From Isoetes taiwanensis (lineage: Eukaryota > Streptophyta > Lycopodiopsida > Isoetales > Isoetaceae): a DNA stretch of 64,000 bases. A program made the translations under genes and the position numbers. The notes below the pieces were generated by a model. The model worked only from the letters and a program-made list of their open reading frames with translations, had not been told where the DNA came from and searched no databases. The first letter of the stretch is position 1, and the number at the start of each line of letters is the position of its first letter. Location: positions 62,001 through 126,000 of the forward strand of contig JAJEKV010000592.1 of NCBI GenBank assembly GCA_021234155.1, given 5' to 3'. Below, one piece after another: positions 52,990 to 62,918 of this stretch.

Positions 52990-53615
52990 TATATGGCATA
53001 TGGGGAGCGTTGTGGTATACAGGGGTGTGAGGTGTAAAATGCCTTGCCCTTGATTTAGTATATTCTCGTGATTATGCTTTCATCCAATGCACAAGAAAAA
53101 ATTAACACATAGAGACATTAACACATACAATTTTGATGGCCCATTTTTGGGTTGTCCCTAGGGGCAAACCCTTGCTTATGTGGATTGTGGTATATCTTGG
53201 GTATATCTTTGGAATATACCAGGGATATGTTGATGACTGCTCCAAACCCATTGTTCCAGATGTAAACTGGCGGTTAGCTGCGTTCTAGATTGCGGATGTT
53301 CCAACCGGATAATTGTAAGCTCCAATATGATGAATAAGAACACATCTCGGTTCGACCATTGTGAACTTGAAAAGGAATCAATCTGTTGAGCTATAGAGAA
53401 TATCTATGATGCAAGTTCTCTAGGAAAAGACTCGTTTTGACGAGATTAAAAGAGGTGCAAAACCCAATCTTTCTGCAGAGCAAAACATAATGGGAGGATC
53501 AGATGAAGGAAGTGGTCGGTCTACAATATCCCTTCCAGTGTATGAGGATTTTTCAGCCACTGGAGACAAACTTGGAGCCCAGAGCTCTGAATGCAGTTCT
53601 AGTAGCTATGCGAAA
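52990..53615. repeat. intergenic stretch with dispersed repeat, copy 2
   Basis: 53,142-53,310 matches the repeat at 13,640-13,860. It carries a near-palindrome: GGGTTGTCCC (53,149-53,158) and GGGGCAAACCC (53,161-53,171) around TA. No coding frame is recognised in the rest. Confidence 0.5.
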
Positions 53616-53619
53616 AAAC

Positions 53620-53875
53620 TGTTAAAAATATGAGACACACACAACTTTTCCCACAAGACAAGACAATGTTTCATTCATATGAGATACATTTCTATTCATC
53701 AATATGTGCCACAATAGACTAGTGCCACAATAGGCAAGAGTGCTATATGTGAAGCACGTGCCATATATAGCAAAAGGTAAAGATGCCATAGAAAGGAGAT
53801 TCCGAACACCCTCCCTGCAACTTTAGCCTTTTGAACAAAATAATTGTATCTCATATTTAAAGATGCCTCCAACCA
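53620..53875 (-). mobile_element. Ty1/copia LTR, copy A
   Basis: A 256-bp LTR on the minus strand, from TGGTTGGAGGC (53,875 downwards) to TTTTTAACA (53,620). It is the near-identical reverse complement of LTR B at 54,581-54,850. A purine tract (AGATGCAGGGAGGGA) precedes it on the same strand, and the element's RNase H lies further upstream, so this is a 3' LTR. The TG...CA ends agree in both copies. Confidence 0.8.
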
Positions 53876-54027
53876 TCCCTCCCTGCATCTTTAATCTAGT
53901 GCTTGGATCAAAAAAAACCTTTTGTGGGTCAAAGGAAAAAACCCAAGCACTTTGAGAACAACTCAAGTAACAACAAAAAGATTCAACAATTCCAAACTTC
54001 GCTTTTGCATTTCTTTTTTTTGAAGTC

Positions 54028-54300
54028 CTAATGCTTTTTGGTGAAGATGTCAGCGACCATCGCCGGACGTTGGACAATATTTAAGCACAATAGTCTTTTT
54101 CGTACTTCCAATTTGATATAATGATAGTGTAGCTCAATATGTTTAGATTTAGAATGGAAAACCTCATCCTTTGTCAATGCAATTGTACCTTGATTATCAC
54201 ACATTAGTAAAGTAGGCCCCACCGAAGTCCGATGGAAATAATCCATCAACCGCCGCAACACGAATCTAAGATCCGTTAGGCCGCTTCTAAGCTCGCTTCG
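54028..54300 (-). pseudogene. Ty1/copia RNase H C-terminal fragment
   Basis: Minus-strand frame containing MCDNQGTIALTKDEVFHSKS, then KHIELHYHYIKLEV and, at the end, VADIFTKKH. This is the classic C-terminus of a copia polyprotein: DNQ...A-L-T-K...F-H-S-x-S-K-H-I-E-L-x-Y-H, then A-D-I-F-T-K. RNase H removes the RNA strand during reverse transcription. The rest of the polyprotein is absent: recognisable sequence stops at about 54,300, where an inverted second fragment begins. The gene is dead by truncation. Confidence 0.85.
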
Positions 54301-54394
54301 GCGTGCAATAGCAAAATCATCACGAGGAACCTCATGAACAAGGATAATTAAAACCTCATTAAAACCTTAGCTTTTTGTGGTTCGTTCCTAAACG

Positions 54395-54580
54395 ATCTGC
54401 GTGATGATGATGGGATCTTTCACCGAAAGCATTAGGACTTGAAACAAGAAATGTGCAAAGCTGACTCTTGGAATTGTTGAATCTTTTGTTGTTACTTGAG
54501 TTGTTACGAAAGTGCTTGGGTTTTTCTTTTAACCCACAAAAGGTTTTTGATCCAAGCACTAGATTAAAGATGGGGAGGGA
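54395..54580 (+). mobile_element. copia 3' internal end and purine tract, inverted relative to copy A
   Basis: From about 54,407 (ATCTTTCACCGAAAGCATTA, matching the end of the RNase H plus stop of copy A) to the purine tract GATGGGGAGGGA before 54,581. It is the reverse complement of 53,876-54,045 with small indels. Confidence 0.65.
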
Positions 54581-54862
54581 TGGTTGGAGGCATCTTTAAA
54601 TATGAGAGATACAATTATTTTGTTCAAATTATTTTGTTCAAAAGGCTAAAGTTGCGAGGGAGGGTGTTCGAATCCCTTCATGGCACCTTTACCTTTTGCC
54701 ATATATGGCATGTGCTTCACATATAGCACTCTTGCCTATTGTGGCACTAGTCTATTGTGGCAATATATTGATGTATAAATATGTATGTCATATGAATGAA
54801 ACATTGTCTTGTCTTGTGGGAAAAGTTGTGTGTGTCTCATATTTTTAACATGGCATCGAGCC
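54581..54862 (+). mobile_element. Ty1/copia LTR, copy B, with primer-binding site
   Basis: A 270-bp LTR (TGGTTGG...TTTTTAACA, 54,581-54,850) followed at once by TGGCATCGAGCC (54,851-54,862). That is a two-mismatch version of the initiator-methionine tRNA primer site TGGTATCAGAGC. This LTR has internal 3' sequence on its left and a 5' internal region on its right. Confidence 0.8.
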
Positions 54863-55147
54863 AAGTTCTTACATTTATTACTTTGGGCTCTCGGGACAAA
54901 GACACTTTATATTTTGTATGGATCTGGCTTCTCTGTTTGGAAGCTTAAGATGGAGTTGGTATTGGAAAGTGATAAGCTTTTTGATTACGTTACAGGTAAA
55001 ATCCGTGTTCCAACACAACCATTGACTAGTGCTGGAGTTCTTGCCAGCAGTGGAACTGAATACGATACTTGGGTCAAGCTTTTAGCTAACTGGGAAGAAC
55101 AAGGTGCAAAGCACTGTGGATTGCCACCAAAATGCTATTATGAATAA
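54863..55147 (+). pseudogene. Ty1/copia Gag N-terminal fragment
   Basis: After the primer site the plus strand reads a Gag-like start. It contains SGFSVWKLKMELVLESDKLF followed by DYVTGKI, a proline-rich turn, and YDTWVKLLANWEEQ. The pattern (N/F-x-x-W-K-x-x-M-x-x-x-L...L-W/F-D-x-V-x-G...W) is that of plant copia Gag proteins. The frame ends with a stop at 55,147, after about 80 recognisable residues, and nothing else of the element follows. Gag normally packages the element RNA; this piece is dead by truncation. Confidence 0.7.
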
Positions 55148-55164
55148 AGCTTTATAAATGTATC

Positions 55165-55425
55165 TTCACGCATGCATGCATGCATTTGCATTTGCATGTA
55201 ATGCATCGACCGACCGACCGATCGAATCGATCGACCAATCGAATCGAATCGACCGAGACCTAATCGATCAATCGCATTGCGACCATTGCATTCCATTGCA
55301 TTGTATCGACCGACCTAATTCCAATGCATGCACGCATACGCATTTACGTACGCATTGCATCGCATTTACGTATGGCCGCATTGCATGCACCGAATCGACC
55401 GACCGAACGACCGACCAATAAAACC
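55165..55425. repeat. low-complexity GCAT/CGAC/TCGA mosaic
   Basis: Built from short interleaved words: ATGCATGC, GCATTTGCAT, CGACCGACCGA and ATCGAATCGA. It is neither a simple dinucleotide nor a clean tandem repeat. Many words are self-complementary (TGCA, ATCGAT, GCATGC), so it could fold heavily. The open frames through it are artefacts. Confidence 0.75.
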
Positions 55426-55790
55426 AAACCAAACAGGGTTACTAACTGTCCTTCCGGTAGAGCCAATTGTAAGGGATACCAAAACGAGTACGTAAAAGTT
55501 CTCGAGCTTTCCAATAGGCACCAAATGACTTTAAGATGCCGCCAATCGTCCGAGGTAATCGCATTATGTTGGCCCCACACAAGATGCACACCAACATACT
55601 TCAAACTCATCGGCACAATGTCCTCTAGGAGGTCTTGATATTGCACTAGGATCTAGCATACCTGCGTCAACAAGCTCTTTCAATCTTCTTCTCCTAGTGG
55701 TTGCAGCAAATCCTGCCAAATAGATCATCCATGGCGCCTAGGAAAGAAGCTCAATGCCTCAAGGGAAACAAGAAAAAAGAGAAGGGATGG
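55426..55790. other. spacer, nothing recognised
   Basis: Separates the low-complexity tract from the CDC45 pseudogene. One minus-strand frame is open here but shows no family signature. Confidence 0.35.
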
Positions 55791-55799
55791 GGAAGATCA

Positions 55800-56440
55800 T
55801 GAGAATGCTAGACGCTTAAAAGAGGCTATAAAAGAATGGGTGCATTAAAAGCGGAAACAGAACTGGCACCTTTCATGGAAAACCCATTGGGGTATTTTTA
55901 TTTTGAGATTGCACTTGCCATGCAAAAAAACTCAAATGAACTTTTTTTGGAAGGCTCCAGACTTTTCTAGGATAATATATGAAGAAGAACCTAGACTTAT
56001 GCTTCTGAGGGAATGGGCACTTTATGATTCCAACAGTTTCTTCTTCATATGTTGCTACCAAGCTGAAGACATAGACAGAAGGTGGTTCAAAAAAGTTGAA
56101 ATTGTTGTTAGCTCGTATGCAAATTGCATTAAGCGGAATCAGCCAGAAGCTTGGTATATATGAGTGGATACAAAGATAATAATGAAGAGGGGTTGAAGAC
56201 ATTTTCAAGAAGTTTATGGACTTTGAGAGCTGTACTATAAGACTTTCTACGGGGATCATGGCTATTGTTCTAAGGTCTCATCGATTGATGTAGTATATGA
56301 GGTAATAGCGATATTAGAATCTCAATGAGAAGAGGATAAAAACTTTTGCAAATCAATTTTGGAAAGCATGTGTTGACTTTTCACCAACTAATTGGAAGGA
56401 TTTGTAGCTTAATTTGGGTATAAAGGCGATAACGAAGATT
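55800..56440 (+). pseudogene. CDC45: CDC45 pseudogene, C-terminal half
   Basis: CDC45 is the subunit that joins MCM2-7 and GINS to form the replicative helicase. Recognisable stretches in order: KRMGALKAETELAPF and NPLGYFYFEIALAMQKNSNE (55,821-55,940). After an internal loss come APDFSRIIYEEEPRLMLLRE and WALYDS (55,954-56,031), the most conserved part. Then come ELYYKTFYGDHGYCSKVSS and DVVYE (56,228-56,302), and FWKACVDFSPTNWKD (56,358-56,402). Arrangement and wording follow plant CDC45 as I know it. Several frameshifts and stops are present. A segment of roughly 60 residues is missing between NSNE and APDF. No introns are evident, so a processed copy is likely. It precedes, rather than follows, the N-terminal half. 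Confidence 0.85.
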
Positions 56441-56454
56441 CCGACACTTTAACA

Positions 56455-56760
56455 TAGGTCTTGGACAAAGTGCGAGATGGTTTCCACGTCGGCAATACAC
56501 CCGTCCGTCGCATGCGCCTCAGGTGATAATAGAGCGTGGTAAGTCAGCATGAGGCATGGACAACGTGCCAAGATGGCTTCCCGCGATTCCCGCGTGGCTG
56601 CCAGGTATGCTCTAGGTCCGTCCGCTTTGCCTTGGCTGATAATTGGGGGTTTTGGCGGATGATTGGGGCATGACCGTCATAGTAGGTCTTGGATGGCGTG
56701 TTAAGATGGTTTCCATGTCAGCAACAAATCCTTGATGGACGAAACCTCTAAGTGCCAGCT
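56455..56760. repeat. diverged repeats between the two CDC45 halves
   Basis: A motif of TTGGACAAAGTGCGAGATGG followed by TTTCCACGTC-type sequence occurs near 56,461, 56,556 and 56,687 in diverged form. The stretch is GC-richer than its surroundings and has no coding signature. Confidence 0.5.
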
Positions 56761-56927
56761 TGCAACCCTCCCACTTGGGAGAAAAATGATCAAGTGCCAC
56801 GCAAATATTGCTTGGTTTATGGCCATTCGTAAAATCATGCCCATATCTTTTTTTTGCTATTAGGACTTCATTTGGTTTAAATTTACTTGGTTTCTTTAGT
56901 TTAATTGGATTTTTAGATCAAGAAAAA

Positions 56928-57395
56928 ATGCTTAGGAAACAAAGTGATGCTCAATTCTATGAAAGTATTGGGTCTGCAGCAAAAGCAGCCACCGCATTTC
57001 CAGTCTTCATTTTTCTATTTTGCGCTGATGCAGAGTCGCCATGTGTTGTTAAGATTGCGACACAAAAATTAGCTTCTGATGGAATTAGATATTCTATTTA
57101 TCCTATTACAAGCGTTCACAACATTGAGCATTCAGAGCTATTAGTAGAGCAGCATCATGCTTAATTGTTATTGCTTCTAAACTGGAGCACACAATTTATG
57201 ACCTAAGACGTCTGCCAAAGCTTAGAGTTGTTTCAATTTTTGTTGTTGATAATCATAGACCTATTCATCTTAATAGTTTGAGTGACAATAACACATAAGT
57301 TGTGGTATTGTACATTAAAGAAGATGAGTCCAAAGTGGATCTGATGTATAATTTTGATGTGGCTCTAGTCTTGCTCTCTTTCGGCTCGAAGTTCC
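56928..57395 (+). pseudogene. CDC45: CDC45 pseudogene, N-terminal part
   Basis: Starts at ATG 56,928 with MLRKQSDAQFYESI, the expected N-terminus. It continues through VFIFLFCADAESPCVVKIAT and DGIRYSIYPITSVHNIE. After a +1 frameshift near 57,150 it reads CLIVIAS, DLRRLPKLRVVSIFVVDNHR, PIHLNSLSDNN, a stop codon (57,296-57,298), VVVLYIKEDESKVDLMYNFDVA. This covers the DHH-like fold at the start of CDC45 up to about residue 150. It lacks introns and contains one stop and one frameshift, so it is a pseudogene. At 57,395 the homology stops and the next CDC45 segment runs on the opposite strand. Confidence 0.9.
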
Positions 57396-57620
57396 ACTTT
57401 TGAAGATCACCTTGTGGATTTTCCATGAAGGGTACCACTTATGTTTCCTCTTTAGTGCACCCATACCTTTATAGCCTCTTTTAAGCGTCTAGCATTCTTT
57501 TCTTTTTCTTGTTTCTTCTACATCTTATTCATCGTGCGATTCATCTTGATCTTCATCTTCAAGATCAGGTTCTGTTGTTAAATCTGATTAGGTAGCAAGA
57601 CTAGCCACATCAAGATAGCT
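57396..57620 (-). pseudogene. CDC45: CDC45 pseudogene, inverted middle segment
   Basis: Read on the minus strand it gives LDVASLA, SDLTTEPDLEDEDQDESHDE, a stop, then ETRKRKE and RGYKGMGALKRKHK. This is the acidic linker of CDC45 and the start of the following domain. It duplicates, in opposite orientation, the sequence at 55,770-55,860 (shared ATGCTAGACGCTTAAAAGAG). Its first residues repeat the last ones of the N-terminal part (DVA-), so the break lies at about residue 150. Confidence 0.8.
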
Positions 57621-58995
57621 CAAATGGACGCCTGGAAGCTCAAATGGGTGCCTACAAGAACTCAAATTGCAAGTTTCCAACGGCTATATTTACGAAATAT
57701 GGGAGAGAGAAAGATGAACGTTAGACGCTCGAAGTGCGCCACCGACTGGACCTCGGGAGGATTCTCCAGACCCAATGGATGAGGCCTTGCTCGAGGCTGT
57801 TCTCCAGGGTCTGGGAATTACTCAGGTCCCTGAAGATTTCCAAGGCTCTATCAATTTAGTATAAATTTTTTGATCATAGTAACCCGAGTTTCTAGATCTA
57901 GAATAGGTTTCTGTAGGATAGGATTCAACACTTTCTTTCTTTGCATCCTTTGTTTTGATAGGCCAGGATCCCTGAGAGTTGCTGCTCACAATTCGCAACC
58001 CTTTCTGGGGGGTAGATTTGAGAGAAATCTGTTCACCATGAGTGTTCCCCACGGATTGGGAGTTGAACCGGGTCTAACATTGGGCAGCCTTCTTTGATCT
58101 CGGCCCGGCTCAATTCATTGGTGATATCAAAGTGGTAGTTTGGAGGTTTTCACCATAAATTAGCTTTTTCTTGATTGCTTCTAGGGATGCGTACCAGCAG
58201 GCACTGGGCACCTCTTTAGACGGGTTTTTAAGAGTTTTTAGATTGCTTCTTGGCGAGTGGTATCGCTATCTCCTAGATTCCCTATGTCCCGGGAAGGGTG
58301 CTTGATTAATTTTCTCGGTGCAAAGGGGAAGTTCTTGAACCGCCTTCTCTTTGTATTTGCACTCGTCGTCCTTCCGGCTCCCTTTCCGCCCCCCTTTGAT
58401 GCCGCCTCTCAATGTCGAAAGCCAAGAACGGTGGGGGCTGGATCCTCAGGGGTAAGGATAACATAGAAGATGAAGAATGGACCCAAATCTTTTGGCTCGA
58501 TGACAAGAGGGACCGGGGATGGAAATTGCTCAAAAGAAATTCATATAGGGCTTGAAATTATCAAGGACCAAGCAGAGAGTGGTCAGGCTGCGGTATGCAT
58601 GAGTGTTCAAGAAGAGGTAGCTATCCACAAACATGCAAGGAAAAAATGGTCTTGTTGGCCAGAGATTAAGGAAGGAAGAGCCAATGACGAGGATTGGATT
58701 TGGAATATGTGGGGGTTTGCACAAGAAATGGACACACGCCTCAGTATAAACTCATAACGGTAAAAACAAGGACATCCGGGAAAACTAACATTTGTAGCCT
58801 AAAAAACAAGATCTTGGGGGCTTCCATGGACGAAATGTTAGCCAAGGTTAAGGACCTCATTATCCATCGGAGCGAATTGAAAGGGGCTACCAAGGCAAGC
58901 ATCCGGTTGATTAGAAGGTGGGAAGGAGCGGAAGATCATGTCATCTAAAGGCAACTGAAGGGATTTTGAGCAACCTTTAAAAAAAGAAGAAATTA
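57621..58995. other. unidentified stretch with protein-like fragments
   Basis: 57,721-57,861 (plus) is open and reads DEALLEAVLQGLGITQVPED with balanced composition. 58,470-58,948 holds two overlapping plus frames rich in Lys, Glu and Arg (WSCWPEIKEGRANDEDWIW; KTRTSGKTNICSLKNKILGA). Neither matches a family I recognise. They may be Gag or ORF1-like remains of a retroelement. Confidence 0.3.
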
Positions 58996-59004
58996 GAAAG
59001 TGAT

Positions 59005-60600
59005 TGTGACGCCCCTACTCATATACAGTGCACTTCACCGTGATACAAACAGAGTTCATCCCCATACCAGCTCCATGCTAATATAAGGGCCCTCCCATTA
59101 TCACCGCAACCTTGAAGAGTTCCAGTGGGAAGAATGAAGGGGTCCTTTTACCTATCTCCCCTCGGGGCCTACCTAGCTACTAGGCGTAAACATACATGTC
59201 GGTGGTACATACATCAACATCATATGACCATCAATGGAAGGATGGTCCTCCACATATCTGCATAGACAAAGATCGGCACATCACATAGGGAATCCTACCC
59301 AAGGCTCGGACTCTCAAAGGGATGACCGACGGCTTGGGTCTCGAGTTCATTGCGCAGAATTCATGGCAATGGATTTGGGCGGCATGGAAACATGGCATGG
59401 GTTGTCCACTCCATCCCCCCTCCGTGCACACTTTCGATGAATAGGCTGAAAAGTTTTGGGACTGGATGTAGCCTCACGGATGCATAGCCAAAGGGGCTAT
59501 TCCCCGGTTGCATCTCCCGTTCGATGGGCCCGGTGGGGATCACTTTCCCTCGAGAGATCTCCCATCTTTGACTCAAGGTGACTAGAGGGCCCTTTGCAGA
59601 CTTGAACCCAATGGAAAGTGTTCACCACTTTCGCAAGTCGAGCCCATGCCTTACCCACACTCGGTGGTAAGCCATTAGACCTAGTCACAATAATCTCGTA
59701 GCACTAACACACCATAGGGATCGTTCAAGAGAGTAACCACCTAACCTCCTTCTTAGCCCGGTCGGCCCCTTCACCCACAACCCGTGTGTGGTTCTTGTAC
59801 ACAGCCCGAATCTATAGTGTGCTAGAGAGGCTAATCCTAGAGCATCTACTACCAAGCTTTTAGGTCTCTACTCCCCTTCCCAATACAAGGAGTTCATAGA
59901 GATACATCATCCATATACATCACGGAAGAACTAAAGAACTAGATCTAATCTATATCATAGAGTTAGGTTCTTTAGTTAGAGTCCGCTATCTAGAGATCTA
60001 GAGGGTTGTTTATGGGCAATTTAATAGGCTAAACCTACTGATTCAATGACTAGAAGATGGTTTAGGCTATTAAATTGACTAAAATCCCTGATCCTTGAGT
60101 TGCTCCTCGACTGAGTTCGACCATCCGAAATGCTTTCGAATCAAGGGAACTAATGGTGCAATTCTCTCGGGCAGTGCGGGGAGGCTGTTTTGACCCTTGG
60201 GGCAGCCAAAAGCGAGCTCAAAAAACCCTAGAAACAAAATTGGGCAAGTTAGGGTTCTCCTACTTAAATAGGCAAGGGGTTAGGCTAGGGTTTTCCAATT
60301 ATCCCCTTTAGGCATGTGGGATAATTGGGAATGGCCCCCTGCCTTTAATGGCTAGGTGGCAAAATGTGTGCCCACATGGAAGGTGTGCACCTTAATAAAT
60401 GTGCACATTGGTAAATGTGCACATTAATTTACTGGGTATGGCCCACTTGGCATAAAGTGTCCACATGGGAAAATGTGCACCTAGATAAATATGCACATGG
60501 GTAAATGCACATTAATAATCACACTCCTTACCAAGTTGCCCCCTAGAGGCTACCCGCTGGCTACCGCGTCAAGCGTGCCGTCACGGTCCGGAAAGCGCGG
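59005..60600 (-). mobile_element. long LTR, copy 2, minus strand
   Basis: Reverse complement of the LTR at 921-2,560. Homology runs from about 60,575 (GTAGCCAGC...CTAGGGGGCAAC) through the U3 repeats, hairpin (60,293-60,331), TATA box (60,263-60,270) and the long downstream part, to GGGCGTCACA at 59,005. It lacks a flanking primer site or polypurine tract that I can see, so it may be a solo LTR. A 5-bp target duplication could not be confirmed. Its frames are not genes. Confidence 0.7.
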
Positions 60601-60606
60601 TAAGCC

Positions 60607-61964
60607 GTGTGGTCAAAGATAAAGATAATGGGCCTAGGTATCCAGACATCGTGGCTGGAACGCCATGATGGCGACCTCCTTGAAGTTTACCAAACAAAGC
60701 TCAAGAAAAATGCTAAAAAATGCAGTATCAAAGATAGCAATGGCTTTTTCAATCCGATGGAGGTCAATACCTGTGATTGCGAGAACTGCCAGGAGATCAA
60801 GCTTTTGGGACTTAATGAAGTGAAGACAAAATTAAAAGATGACAAGATCAGCAATTGGTCCGGTCATGGGTAAAGGAGACAAAGCCAAAGGTTTGAACTC
60901 TCCTTTATCTTATAAAATGTTAACTCAAAGATGTCTCCTGGATTCCTCTAAGTTCTCCTGGTTCTAATAATAGGTATAACAGTGATTTTGTTGATCTTTT
61001 GAGGTCCGGGATCTCTCTCGCTATTGACACTTTTTCGGAAAGGCTATTCGCTCCATTTCCCAATCAAGTGCCCATCTAGGGAATGATATTCCAATTCTTT
61101 CTATTAAAAGCTTGAGAACAAAACTTTCTAGGTTGTGTGTAGAGATGAAATCGGTGTCCATTCTATTCTTGGAAGGAAACTTGATTTTATCTCCAACTCC
61201 CCATTTTACATTATGAGATGGATAGCCGATTTTATTCAGGAAGGAGGATTGTATCGCACCTCTACTTGGATTACTTTCTCCAATCTCCCTGTTTTTGGAC
61301 CCGTTCTCATTTGACTACCATTTCCAATTGTTTGGGCGAGGTCCTCGAGGTAAGCCTACCTCAAACCAACTATCCATCCGTATGCATATCCAAGCCTATA
61401 TCTTCTAATGGCATAGAATCTTAAGACCAGAATGAGTCTTTGAGGGATTTTATGGATCTCAAAAACTCCAATCTCACTCCTAGTCTCAAAAACAAAGGCC
61501 CCTTATGGGTATCAGGAAGAAATCAGACAAGTATGGGTCCCCAAAGAGAAAAAGGAGGAGAAGGATTTCAGTGGGAGTAACTCCCACAATCAGGATATGG
61601 ATAGAAATGGGAATATGAATATGATCCGGAATGTTGAATCCAATAAGCAAGCCCCTCAAATGAAATTCAATATTAATAAGGATATGGTGGTCACCCTGGA
61701 AAATATTAACATTTCAGTCAGAATTGACACAGGTGACATCTTCCTATCTAGGCCTAAACCTCCTGACCCCCCTCAGAAATGGGAGACTACCAAATTTGAT
61801 CAGATAATTGAAGAGCTCCTAGATAAGGAGAAGGAAGGTTGGAAAGTGATTGATAGGAAAAAAGGAAGAGGTAAGAGAAAATTTTACCAGGGTCCCAGCA
61901 GGGCCAGCTCGAGAAAATCCACCATCCAGGCGGGACAGGTGGTAGGGAAGTATAGGTGTTGATG
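60607..61964 (+). pseudogene. L1 ORF1 (Gag-like), disrupted
   Basis: In the middle, a frame reads SILFLEGNLILSPTPHF, MRWIADFIQEGGLYRTST and WITFSNLPVF (about 61,155-61,298). This is the conserved core of the plant L1 ORF1 domain DUF4283, where W-x-x-x-x-x-L-P follows the R/K-rich strand. Then LTTISNCLGEVLEV (in another frame) continues the same domain. The C-terminal part (61,597-61,962) is open for 121 residues and highly charged (DKEKEGWKVIDRKKGRGKRK), suiting RNA binding. The first 250 bp include a Cys-rich stretch (CDCENC). Several stops and a frameshift near 61,300 show it is not functional. Confidence 0.6.
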
Positions 61965-61974
61965 GATAAGGGCA

Positions 61975-62918
61975 TAAATTGTGTGACCTGGAATCTCTAG
62001 GGAATCAATAACTGTATTAAAAGAGATAGGTTGAAGGTCTGCATATCCACCCTCAACCCTGATATTTTATTCATACAAGAGCATAAAATTCATGATGATA
62101 ACCATAAAATCATTATTGGTAAAACTCTTCCTCTAGAGTATGATCTCTGGTCTATTCCTGCTAATGATTCCTCTGCAGGTATTGCTGTGATCTGGAAGAA
62201 CAGCCTCAATATCTCAGATATTTACATGGTTAATGGTAGAAATGGTAGATGGCAAATCATGCTATGTAACTTATTTAGAATTAGGGTGGCCTTAGTTAAC
62301 ATTTATGCTTTTAATAACTCAAGTGAAAGGGTAGGAATTTGGAATTTGGTCAAAAATAGCCTTGACAACATGGAATTTGATGAGTGTATCCTGGGTGGTG
62401 ATTTGAATATGGTAACTAACGAATTTATGAAGAATAAGAATTTCAGGCCTCTAGGAGCTCAGGAAAATAATGCTTGGAGGAATCTTATCAGCAGCCATAA
62501 TCTGATGCTGGCAAGAACTAAGCCTAATTCCTATAGTTGGACCGACAAGAGAAATGATCCTACACTCTGCCTTCATGACATGTTCTATCTATCTGAAAAC
62601 CTTTGGAATTGTAGCAACAGGGTTAGTAATATGGAAGGATACACCCTATCCGACCACTTTCCTCAGCAGATGATTATCTCTGACAAGAATACCAATAATA
62701 GGAAGAAAAAAACTTATTTTAAGTTGAACTCTAATCTCTTGGATCAGGAAGATTTTTTGGTCAGGTTGCAACAGGTTATCTCCAGATTCCCGAAACCCAC
62801 GGGACCTTCAGGGTGAATGTTTTGGTGGATTATTGTATCTAAAGCCATTAAGAACTGGCTTAAGGAGTGGGGCAAAGAGATTCACATGCAAAAATGGCAA
62901 TCCTCTCAAAACTTGAGG
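61975..62918 (+). pseudogene. L1 ORF2 endonuclease, truncated by insertion
   Basis: Reads VTWNL, an in-frame TAG (61,998-62,000), GINNCIKRDRLK, then ILFIQEHKI with the catalytic Glu. It continues with GIAVIWKN, LGGDLNMV (62,391-62,414, catalytic Asp), SYSWTDKRNDP and TLSDHFPQQMI (62,647-62,679, Asp-His pair). From 62,001 to 62,816 it is open over 270 codons, the longest well-formed frame in the window. A stop at 62,814-62,816 is followed in frame by WLKEWGKEIHMQKWQ, typical of the linker before the reverse transcriptase. The endonuclease nicks target DNA to prime reverse transcription. Two stops and the CACTA insertion disable this copy. Confidence 0.85.

Larger units (their letters stand above)
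60607..62918 (+). mobile_element. L1-type LINE interrupted by a CACTA element
   Basis: A plant L1-like element distinct from LINE A-D: ORF1 with a DUF4283-like region, then an apurinic-type endonuclease and the start of the linker before the reverse transcriptase. It stops abruptly at 62,918, where a CACTA terminus begins, so the reverse transcriptase may continue beyond the window. Confidence 0.8.

Noticed and set aside
56808-56927. N-terminal extension of the CDC45 frame upstream of 56,928
   Set aside because: The upstream residues do not match CDC45, while MLRKQSDAQFYESI fits the family's start.
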